Source: Candidatus Bathyarchaeota archaeon
GTDB taxonomy: Archaea; Thermoproteota; Bathyarchaeia; TCS64
Assembly: GCA_016783455.1 (NCBI GenBank)
Contig: JADHWN010000014.1
Location: 1-47,040 of the forward strand
Direction: 5' to 3'
DNA: 47,040 nt
How positions within the stretch are numbered: the first letter of the stretch is position 1; the number at the start of each line of letters is the position of its first letter. Positions 22,567 through 29,688 of this stretch are shown in pieces. Both the position numbers and the translations under genes were made by a program. The notes below the pieces were generated by a model. That model saw nothing but the letters and a program-made list of their open reading frames with translations. It searched no databases and was not told the origin of the DNA.

Positions 22567-22956
22567 ATGGACGTTTCAGACATAGAGGGTCAGATAACCT
22601 TCACATACTATAACGACTTGGAGGCCGCGGCTAAGTTCTACGGGGACCTCATGGGCTTCGAGCTCGTAATCGACGTGGAATTCGCCAAGGTCTACAAGGT
22701 ATACGATAGCACCCACGTCGGCATCGTCGACGGGAACCTGGGCTCCATCAAGGCCACAGACGACAAGCCCGTCATGATCTCCTTCATAGTGGACGACATC
22801 GAGTCCTGGCACGAGTACCTCAAGGATAAGGGCGTCGACGTGTTCCAGCCCCCCAAGGAAGCCTCCTACCTCAAGATGAAGACCATGCTCTTCAGGGACA
22901 CCGAGGGCTACGTCCTGGAGATACTGGAGTTCCTCAAGAAGCCCTACGGGCTGTGA
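22567..22956 (+). CDS. VOC (glyoxalase/bleomycin-resistance) family protein
   Basis: A 129-residue single VOC module pair: ITFTYYNDLEAAAKFYGDLM, then FELVIDVEFAKVYKV, MISFIVDDIESWHEYLKDKG, and LFRDTEGYVLEILEF with the last metal-ligand Glu. VOC proteins use a divalent metal for isomerisation, epimerisation or dioxygenation, or bind ligands. The ATG at 22567 lies about 35 nt after CTTTATAG (22528-22535). It converges with the small Gly-Glu-ending peptide gene, 5 nt apart. Substrate unknown. Confidence 0.85.
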   Translation: MDVSDIEGQITFTYYNDLEAAAKFYGDLMGFELVIDVEFAKVYKVYDSTHVGIVDGNLGSIKATDDKPVMISFIVDDIESWHEYLKDKGVDVFQPPKEASYLKMKTMLFRDTEGYVLEILEFLKKPYGL

Positions 22957-22961
22957 GTCCT

Positions 22962-23075
22962 TCACTCACCGGGAGGGGCGACCACCCGGCTGTGCTCCTT
23001 CTTTATCACCGGCTTCTTCTTCAGTTTCCTCTTCTTGAATGAGGGGAAGAGGGACTCCTTCTTCTCATCGCTCAC
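22962..23075 (-). CDS. 37-aa Lys-rich peptide ending in Gly-Glu; candidate Pup-like modifier
   Basis: GTG at 23075 overlaps the TGA of the PafA/Dop-like gene (GTGA), so the peptide is translationally coupled to it. It reads MSDEKKESLFPSFKKRK at the start, is Lys/Arg-rich in the middle (10 Lys, 2 Arg), and ends SRVVAPPGE. Pup and the Pup-like UBact proteins end in Gly-Glu (or a Gln deamidated to Glu), and the ligase activates that terminal Glu side chain. The Gly-Glu end plus the coupled ligase-family gene make this the obvious candidate partner. Against it: it is shorter than Pup (about 60-70 residues) and basic instead of acidic. The family link is an inference from position and C-terminus only. 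Confidence 0.55.
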   Translation of the reverse strand: MSDEKKESLFPSFKKRKLKKKPVIKKEHSRVVAPPGE

Positions 23076-24670
23076 AGGTCTCCACCTCCCTCGACCTTTT
23101 CCTTCTCGTGGTCGTCCGTCGGGACCTGCACCACAAGGTCGTCCTCCCTGTCAAGCTGCCTCACGGCCCTCATGAACGAGGCCAGGGTCTCCGTCGACCC
23201 CTCGAGGACGTCCCCGCACATCTCCCTGTTGAACTTGAAGGGCTCCTCCAGGGTTATCCTGAAGTTGGGGAAGCTGATCCTCTCCCACTCGATGGACTCC
23301 ACGAAGTTGGGGAACTCCCTGGCCACGAGGCACCGGATGTAGTCCCGTGTCCCGCTCGGACCCGATGTTAGAGCACCCTTGATGAGGGAACCCAGGGCGT
23401 CCCAGTCCTCCAGTGGGATGGCGTCGCGGGCGAATTGGAGGCTCCCATCGTAGTCGAAGGTCGTGTGGACGAAGTCGCCCGGTTCTTCCCCGATGTATCC
23501 AAGGACTGAGTCGTCGATGAGGAAGTACTGGTTGCAGATCCCCATCGCCTCCTCGACGTCGCCGGGGGCGTACTCGTCGATGAGGGCTTTCTTGGTGACC
23601 CAGTCGAGGCCGTCGACGAAGTACTCGAGGCGGCGTTCACCCAGCCCTCCCAGGGTGGCCTTGATGAGGTTGAACCCCATGCGGTCGACGTCGGTTGAGC
23701 TCCCGTCGTCCATCATCTCCTCGACGGCGGCCAGGTAGTAGCCCTCCATGATATCGAAAATTGCGTCGACCTTCCCGCCTTCCTCCAGTGAGACCTTCCA
23801 GTTGCAGGAGTCCACGTCCGCGGAGACCTCCTTGATGGCGTTCACCGGGTCAGCGAGCCTCGGTGGGTTTTTAAGATATCCTCCATCGTAGGCCGTCATG
23901 ACTAGGGCTTCCAGGCAGTCCCTGAGGTAGATCTGGTACGGGCTGCGGAGACCCTCGAAGTTGATATCGTGGAGCCTCCAGTACTTAGCAGGGTCTGCGT
24001 GGGGGTCGTCCCTCTGGTTGAGGAGCCCCCGGGCGTCGACAGTGTCATTGGTTGAGAGCCTCCTGATGAAGAGGGCCCTAGGGGAGATCGCGTACCTGAG
24101 TTCGTCACCGGACATGTACTTCCCGGGCCTGCTGAAGCCTCCCCCGGTTGTCCTCGGGGTGAAGTCGCCGCCGCCGATGAGGGGCACCCTCGCGACGACG
24201 AAGGGGATGAGGGCCTCCTCCACCTTGTCCCAGACGTCGAGGTTGCATGTAGCCCGGTTCATGAGGATGCTGTGGTGTGTCGAGTAGCAGACAGCCGTCC
24301 AGCCCCCGTCCTCCTTGACGTTGGAGACGTTGTTCTTGTAGGCGTTAATCTCCCTGAAGTAGCCCTTCAGGTTCCTCACGGCGTAGTAGGAGAAAAGTTC
24401 AGCAACCTTGTCGTATACCACGGCCTCCATGGGGGAGTTGTAGGAGGGCGAGGAGAGCTCCAGGTGGCCCATGTCGTTGTAGACCCTGAAGCCGTTGAGG
24501 GCCATGTAGTCGAAGGGCTCCTCCTCGACCTTGATCCCGGTGACCAGGCCCTCCCGCTTCAGCTCCTCGACGGCCATCCCGACGAGGTGGACCAGGGACC
24601 TCGGGGGGAGGGAGGGCTGACAGTTCATGGCGAGCTCCTGTTCGACTCCGCGTATCTTCTTCTCCATCAT
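23072..24670 (-). CDS. Pup ligase/depupylase family (PafA/Dop-like) enzyme, long paralogue
   Basis: A 532-residue glutamine-synthetase-fold protein of the PafA/Dop family. KIRGVEQEL (residues 5-13) is the ATP/Mg strand GxExE; FRVYNDMGHLELSSP (61-75) matches the Y-x-D-x-G-x-x-E segment that carries the catalytic Asp (D66) and metal Glu; EAVVYDKVAE follows as in PafA/Dop; and NQRDDPHADPAKYWRLHDI (218-236) matches the family's STRDEPHAD-KYRRLH block. PafA joins the terminal Glu of Pup to protein lysines with ATP; Dop deamidates or removes Pup. D66 is retained, so the enzyme should be active. It is followed by the 37-aa Gly-Glu peptide (GTGA overlap) and preceded by a paralogue. It could also ligate another small peptide or amine. 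Confidence 0.85.
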   Translation of the reverse strand: MMEKKIRGVEQELAMNCQPSLPPRSLVHLVGMAVEELKREGLVTGIKVEEEPFDYMALNGFRVYNDMGHLELSSPSYNSPMEAVVYDKVAELFSYYAVRNLKGYFREINAYKNNVSNVKEDGGWTAVCYSTHHSILMNRATCNLDVWDKVEEALIPFVVARVPLIGGGDFTPRTTGGGFSRPGKYMSGDELRYAISPRALFIRRLSTNDTVDARGLLNQRDDPHADPAKYWRLHDINFEGLRSPYQIYLRDCLEALVMTAYDGGYLKNPPRLADPVNAIKEVSADVDSCNWKVSLEEGGKVDAIFDIMEGYYLAAVEEMMDDGSSTDVDRMGFNLIKATLGGLGERRLEYFVDGLDWVTKKALIDEYAPGDVEEAMGICNQYFLIDDSVLGYIGEEPGDFVHTTFDYDGSLQFARDAIPLEDWDALGSLIKGALTSGPSGTRDYIRCLVAREFPNFVESIEWERISFPNFRITLEEPFKFNREMCGDVLEGSTETLASFMRAVRQLDREDDLVVQVPTDDHEKEKVEGGGDL

Positions 24671-24780
24671 CTCGCGTCTTCACCGTGCTGTGGATAAATC
24701 AGATAACGTGTTGACTGACTTCGGTTCGTTTAATACTTTCGAGTCCTACCCGTCCAGATCATATGTAGGAAGGGAATGGC

Positions 24781-26136
24781 TCAGTATTTTTCCAGCAGGT
24801 CTTGGGCCTCTTTGATTCTGGCCTCGATCTCTTCGGGGTTCCAGCCGTCCAGCTGGGGGAAGTCATATTGGAGGGTCCTGTACCCCTTCTTGAGCTTGAG
24901 GTTGGACCAGCTGATGGAGCTCAGGCTACCCTCAAGTCTCTGAGCCGCGACGACCCTGAACTGTCCCCTGCTGTTAGCGGGAGGCTCCAAGAAGGCACGT
25001 TCGACATCAACCTCCGAGACCACCGTCTTGATGCCATGCTCCTCAACGAGGACATCGAACAAGGGGTCCGTTACGGCGGTGTACTGGTTGACAGCTGCCT
25101 CCTTGGCGGTCTTCTCGTCTAAACCCTCCTCGATCTGAAAATGCTGGTGGAAGCCCCTGTCGATGAGGCCTAGTTTAATCAGCCATTCAAGGGAGGTACT
25201 CAGGGCCTCAAGGAGTCCCTGATCAAGCTTCTCAAGGGACCACTTCAACTCCTTCAAGACTTTAACATCTTGATCGGAAGGCTGCCTGTCTGCGAAGAGC
25301 TTCTCGACCCCATCCATGTAATGGGCGTTCAGGTAATCTGTCACACCGATTCGCCCACCGTCAGTCAGCTTGATGCTCCAGTCTCCATCCAGGTTCTTCG
25401 CTATCTCCTGACCCTGGGCGATTGGATCCGCGATCTCGGGGATATCTCTGATGTGTCCATCTTGGATGGCTAGAAGGACGTACGTGGTGAGGCTGTGCTT
25501 GAGGAGAGTGGTGTACTCGCTCCTGGTGCCCTCCCCGTTGACTATGTGGACCCGGAAGAAAACATCGTCTGCGTGGGGCTCATCCCTGGTGCTGACGATG
25601 GGGTAGTCAGTGCTCGTCTCAGAGTACAGTGTCTTCGGGAAGAACGTCCTCGGTGAGACCCAGTACTCCCCCCTCACGTAGCCCCCTGCCCCGAAGAGCA
25701 CCTGCCGAAGGACGAGGTAGGGCAGTAGGAGATGCATTCTGCTCTCGAAGCCCGCCCTCTTCACGAGGTAATTCTCATGGGCCCCGACTGTCGTGTACTC
25801 CGATTCACCCTTGGGGTCGGAGGCGATGTTGGTCTTGTAGAGATGGACCTGCTCTCCTGTCCTCTCTTCGTAGGCCCAGGAAGCCAGCCTTGCGTATGCC
25901 TCGTTGGCCTTATCGTAGGCGAGAAGCTCCAAGGGGTTCCTACACTCTGGGGATGACACCTCGAAGAGATTCGAGTGGATGTAGCAGACGCCGCTGTTCC
26001 TGAGAAGTGCCCTGGGTATGTTATCTTCAGGCCTGGCGAGGAAGACCCCTTTTCCTCCGAGGGCCTCGAAAAGGCCTATCGGCTCAGCTCCAGCAGCAAA
26101 CTCCTGCTCTACGCCCTGCCACGCGTCCAGGGACAT
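24781..26136 (-). CDS. Pup ligase/depupylase family (PafA/Dop-like) enzyme, short paralogue
   Basis: A 451-residue paralogue upstream of the long one. WQGVEQEF (6-13) is the GxExE strand; FEVSSPECRNPLELLAYDKA (58-77) matches the family's Y-x-T-P-E-C-x ... YDRA block; and VSTRDEPHAD (181-190) is an exact copy of the PafA/Dop signature. The residue expected to be the catalytic Asp is replaced: the strand reads CYIHSN (51-56), with His54 where Asp normally stands. It may be a regulatory or dedicated-partner paralogue, or have altered chemistry, but this rests on a hand alignment. TTAAATAAG (26164-26172) precedes the ATG at about 30 nt. The 110 bp before the next gene holds GTATTAAAC, a possible second promoter. 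Confidence 0.85.
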   Translation of the reverse strand: MSLDAWQGVEQEFAAGAEPIGLFEALGGKGVFLARPEDNIPRALLRNSGVCYIHSNLFEVSSPECRNPLELLAYDKANEAYARLASWAYEERTGEQVHLYKTNIASDPKGESEYTTVGAHENYLVKRAGFESRMHLLLPYLVLRQVLFGAGGYVRGEYWVSPRTFFPKTLYSETSTDYPIVSTRDEPHADDVFFRVHIVNGEGTRSEYTTLLKHSLTTYVLLAIQDGHIRDIPEIADPIAQGQEIAKNLDGDWSIKLTDGGRIGVTDYLNAHYMDGVEKLFADRQPSDQDVKVLKELKWSLEKLDQGLLEALSTSLEWLIKLGLIDRGFHQHFQIEEGLDEKTAKEAAVNQYTAVTDPLFDVLVEEHGIKTVVSEVDVERAFLEPPANSRGQFRVVAAQRLEGSLSSISWSNLKLKKGYRTLQYDFPQLDGWNPEEIEARIKEAQDLLEKY

Positions 26137-26273
26137 GGGGTCATCAAACTGCGTCTATACACACCTTATTTAAGACTTGACGGAGGGGAGCCACTGCAAT
26201 ATATTATATAAATATGGCCTATATTGTCACGGTGAAATTCTTGAGTAGTAAACAGGCTTTCCCCAAGGAGGGA

Positions 26274-27953
26274 ATGGCTGATTTCGCACTTATCAACGGA
26301 AAGATAATCACAATCGACAACAACGACTCAATCGTCGAGGCCGTTGCCTGCAAGGACAAGAAGGTAATCGCGGTCGGTGATTACGATAAGATCAAGGCCT
26401 ACATCGGCGAGGGAACGGAAGTACTCGACCTAGAGGGCAAGACCGTTACTCCTGGCTTCGTGGATACCCACGTCCACTTCTCCTCAGGCGCAAGGAGGGC
26501 GAGGAGCGTGGACCTCCGCTACGTGAGGACCATGGACGACTTGGTTGCAGAGCTGAAGGCGAAGGCTGAGACCCTCCCACCCGGACGCTGGTTAAGGGGC
26601 TGGGGATACAACGAGTCGAAGCTGAAGGAGAAGAGGTTCCCCAACCGCTACGACTTGGACAAGGCCTCCACTGAGCACCCCATCACCGTGACGCGGCAGG
26701 GCGGGCACGACGGGATCAGGGTTAATAGCCTTGCGCTGGAGCTCGGGGGTATCACAAAGGACACCCCTGACCCTCCGGAGCCGTCGTTCATTGAAAGGGA
26801 CCCGGAGACAGGTGAGCCCCTCGGAAACCTGAGGGAGCTGGCGACTAATTCCATCAACGAGCTGATCGCTAAGGAGCCCCCAATGACCAAAGAGGAGAAG
26901 AAGGAGGGTCTTAGAAACACCGTCGAGCTGATGCTCGCATGGGGCATCACCAGCATCCAAGAGCCAGGCGCCCCCATGGACATGATCCCCCTCTACATGG
27001 AGCTCTACGAGGAAGGGGAGTACCACATAAGGAACAGCTACCTTGCCAGCGCCCCCAGCACCCGTCTATACGAAGGCCGAAATTCAAGATACGCGGCGGC
27101 AGTTGACATAGCCATAGATGCTGGCCTCTACAGCGGCTTCGGGAACGATCATGTAAAGTTCGCCGGCATCAAGCTTGGCCACGACGGGAGCATGAGCGCA
27201 GGGAACTGCGCGGTGTACGAGCCCTACCTCAACTACCCCACGCCGGACAACTACGGGGTCGTCCACGGCTTCAGCAACGAGGAGCTGAGCGACGGAAGCG
27301 CCCTAAAGGAGTTCGCGCCCATCGTCGTAAAACTACACAACGCCGGGATGAGATGTGGCATCGGTGCCATCGGTGACAGGGGCATCGACTTCTACCTCGA
27401 CGCAATCGAGGTTGCCTACAATCAGAACCCCCGACCGGATGTGAGGCACAGCCTGGAACACTGCAGTCTGCCTACGAAGGAGGCATTGGAAAGGATGAAG
27501 CGCATAGACGTCACATCCTCCACCTCCGTCGGCTTCGGCTGGGAACTCGGAGACCAGCACAGGGGCTTCATGGGGATGGAGCGGATGAAGCGGTACATGC
27601 CGATGAAGAGCTTCAAGGAGATGGGCATCGTCGCCAGCGGCAACGCCGACTGGTCCGTCTGCTCGGCCAACCCCATGGAGGGGATCCACGTCTGCGTCAA
27701 CAGGACCACCGAGACGGGGCAGGACCTCAGCCAGAACCAGGCCATCAGCGTCATGGACGCCATCAGGGTCTACACGTGGAACGGGGCGTACATCACCCAC
27801 GAGGAGGGCATCAAGGGCAGCATCGAGCCGGGAAAGTACGCCGACTTCGCAGTGCTGGACAGGGACATCCTCACCTGCGACCCCGACGAGATCCACAAGA
27901 TAAAGGTCCTCACGACCATCGTCGACGGGAAGGTCGTCTACCAGAGAGACTAG
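26274..27953 (+). CDS. Amidohydrolase_3 (YtcJ-like) family hydrolase
   Basis: A 559-residue amidohydrolase: ADFALINGKIITIDNNDSIV start, GKTVTPGFVDTHVHFSSGAR with the HxH metal pair, the GRWLRGWGYNESKL segment typical of YtcJ, later histidine sites (RHSLEHC), and the closing EPGKYADFAVLDRDILTCDP beta-domain. Members hydrolyse amides or related bonds with one or two metals; substrates are mostly unknown. ATG 26274 is chosen because GGAGGG lies just upstream and the TATATAAAT box (26203-26211) would start transcription near 26232, after the in-frame ATG at 26214. It is divergent from the PafA/Dop-like pair. Confidence 0.9.
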   Translation: MADFALINGKIITIDNNDSIVEAVACKDKKVIAVGDYDKIKAYIGEGTEVLDLEGKTVTPGFVDTHVHFSSGARRARSVDLRYVRTMDDLVAELKAKAETLPPGRWLRGWGYNESKLKEKRFPNRYDLDKASTEHPITVTRQGGHDGIRVNSLALELGGITKDTPDPPEPSFIERDPETGEPLGNLRELATNSINELIAKEPPMTKEEKKEGLRNTVELMLAWGITSIQEPGAPMDMIPLYMELYEEGEYHIRNSYLASAPSTRLYEGRNSRYAAAVDIAIDAGLYSGFGNDHVKFAGIKLGHDGSMSAGNCAVYEPYLNYPTPDNYGVVHGFSNEELSDGSALKEFAPIVVKLHNAGMRCGIGAIGDRGIDFYLDAIEVAYNQNPRPDVRHSLEHCSLPTKEALERMKRIDVTSSTSVGFGWELGDQHRGFMGMERMKRYMPMKSFKEMGIVASGNADWSVCSANPMEGIHVCVNRTTETGQDLSQNQAISVMDAIRVYTWNGAYITHEEGIKGSIEPGKYADFAVLDRDILTCDPDEIHKIKVLTTIVDGKVVYQRD

Positions 27954-27974
27954 TAAAACGCAACCATTCATCCA

Positions 27975-27992
27975 CCTTTTTTTCTCATTTTA
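27975..27992 (+). terminator. T-rich terminator after the amidohydrolase gene
   Basis: CCTTTTTTTCTCATTTTACG follows the stop at 27953 by about 20 nt; two T runs are typical of archaeal intrinsic termination. Confidence 0.55.
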
Positions 27993-28040
27993 CGCAAGCG
28001 GGATTCAGCTAGCCTATATCGAAAGACTTCTCAACGAGCA

Positions 28041-28838
28041 TCAGGAGTCAACTTCTAGTAAGAAATCAACTATCTCCTGTATTGCGGTATCAGTGATCTC
28101 ATATAGGAACATATGAGCAGTGTTCTCGAAGATCTTCAGCCTAGCATGGGGGATACGTTCCGCAAGCACTCTGGAGTTTTCAGGAGGAGCAATAATGTCC
28201 AACTCTCCCACTAGAACTAGGCAGGGGGCCTTGATGTCTGGAAGCCGATCATATGAATCGTAATTCAATGTTGCTTGGGCTTGTCTGATTAAGCCCACAG
28301 GCGGAGTAGGATGCTTGCTCGCAGCCATATTCCTTAATATTCGTTCCCTGTTCGCCTGAAGATAATCTGGAGAGTAAGCCGATAAAATTAGTTCAGGAGA
28401 CATCTTCGAGAGGTCTCCTCTAGCATTAGATTCAATAACATCCCAGAATTCTTCGGATGCTCCAATCATGTTTTTCACGCTGCAACTCGTACTGCATAGA
28501 ACCAGACTTCGGACTCTATCAGGGTAACTGATAGCCATCTCCTGAGCGATCACCCCACCCATGGAGAGACCTAATACATGGGCTCTCTGGATGCCAATGG
28601 ATTCCATCAGGCAAGTTACATCATCAGCCATCATCTTGATCGAATATTCAACATCTGGCTTGTCGCTTTGACCTGTCCCCCTGTTGTCAAATATTATTAC
28701 CTTGAACTCGTCTTCAAAGCCCTGAATAATTTCTGGTATCCAATCTGTTGAAGAGCCACCATAGCCTTGGATCAATACGAGGGGAGTTCCTTCCCCGTGT
28801 ACCTCATAGTACATCTCTATGTCGTTGACCTTGGGCAT
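28041..28838 (-). CDS. Alpha/beta-hydrolase fold esterase/lipase-like enzyme
   Basis: A 265-residue alpha/beta hydrolase with all landmarks: oxyanion segment VLIQGYGGSS, FDNRGTGQSDKP, nucleophile elbow VLGLSMGGV (Ser in G-x-S-x-G), acid VGELDIIAPP and the catalytic His in ENTAHMFLYE. No signal peptide. Less GC-rich than the flanking genes. The SMGG elbow and general layout match the 3-oxoadipate enol-lactonase/esterase clan; the substrate is unknown. Confidence 0.9.
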   Translation of the reverse strand: MPKVNDIEMYYEVHGEGTPLVLIQGYGGSSTDWIPEIIQGFEDEFKVIIFDNRGTGQSDKPDVEYSIKMMADDVTCLMESIGIQRAHVLGLSMGGVIAQEMAISYPDRVRSLVLCSTSCSVKNMIGASEEFWDVIESNARGDLSKMSPELILSAYSPDYLQANRERILRNMAASKHPTPPVGLIRQAQATLNYDSYDRLPDIKAPCLVLVGELDIIAPPENSRVLAERIPHARLKIFENTAHMFLYEITDTAIQEIVDFLLEVDS

Positions 28839-28903
28839 CTATTCAACACTCCTTGAAATATCAGAACTCATGATCCAAGATTGGACGAAGAGGATTTAAC
28901 GGT

Positions 28904-29233
28904 TTAGAGGTAAGAGATTCTGTTTCTCTGAAGAATCCAGAGAAGTATACCTCCTGAAATTAATCCAAGCAATAAAGACTCCAATGGAAAACCGGGGATG
29001 ATGGACTTTTTCTTTACAGTGTAACTCCCAATTAGACCATTCATATCAACCGTATGGGTTCCAGACTGAGAGGCAGAGAACCGCGGAAATACTCCGAAAA
29101 CCGCATCCCAGAGAGAGGGGGGAGGGGGGGGTCTAGGGAACACACGTGAAAACGTCTCCAGCAGGTGAAAGGACTGTGAAAACGCCTCCGATAATAGACT
29201 ATTCAAGGCAAAAAGCGGATCTATACCACTCAC
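28904..29233 (-). CDS. Truncated surface protein with archaeosortase-type C-terminal anchor
   Basis: The last 33 residues (SIIPGFPLESLLLGLISGGI, then a short hydrophobic run and QRNR) form a PGF/PEF-like sorting signal: Pro-Gly-Phe-Pro, one membrane helix, basic end. This is common on large archaeal surface proteins. The remaining 75 residues contain a Pro5 run coded by adjacent G6/G8 homopolymers and no full domain, and the first codon is GTG without an obvious promoter. It is probably the surviving 3' end of a larger secreted protein, or its N-terminal part is lost to a homopolymer frameshift. Confidence 0.5.
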   Translation of the reverse strand: MSGIDPLFALNSLLSEAFSQSFHLLETFSRVFPRPPPPPSLWDAVFGVFPRFSASQSGTHTVDMNGLIGSYTVKKKSIIPGFPLESLLLGLISGGILLWILQRNRISYL

Positions 29234-29364
29234 AAGAAGACCATATCAAAACGACAAGAATGCGAAAAACCCAGTTAAAAGCCGAATTACGCAACCCCAG
29301 TTGAAACCGTATGTCATATCTGAAAAATAACAATTATTATAAATTTCATATAATAAAGTGGTAA

Positions 29365-29520
29365 ATGGGGAAAACCATGGTCTGGTACTACATCGCTGTG
29401 GCACTAACCCTCTCAGCCGTCATCTGTCTAGTAAGCATCGTAGCCCTAGACTACAGCACATACCTCGACCTCCAGAGACGCCTAAGGAAAGAAAGAAACA
29501 AAGCAGCCCAAACCCACTAG
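29365..29520 (+). CDS. Small single-span membrane protein, 47-51 aa
   Basis: Reads MGKTMVWYYIAVALTLSAVI, then CLVSIVALDYSTYL and a very basic tail (DLQRRLRKERNKAAQTH). It has one membrane helix with the positive tail inside. The TATA-like CATATAATAAAG (29348-29359) would start transcription near the second ATG at 29377, so a leaderless 47-residue product is as likely as the 51-residue form. Family not recognised. Confidence 0.55.
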   Translation: MGKTMVWYYIAVALTLSAVICLVSIVALDYSTYLDLQRRLRKERNKAAQTH

Positions 29521-29688
29521 TAGCAGCGAAAAGCAAACCATTTCTGAAAGATCTACCCTAAAAACTAGCTCATGCTAGGAGGATTCGTTTACTCTCGATA
29601 ATTAAGTCGGTTCAACTTAGGAAAGAAGTTATAAATCACCCTACTTCAAATCTCTGGAACATAGGCTAAGGACGCCCATGCGAAACCG

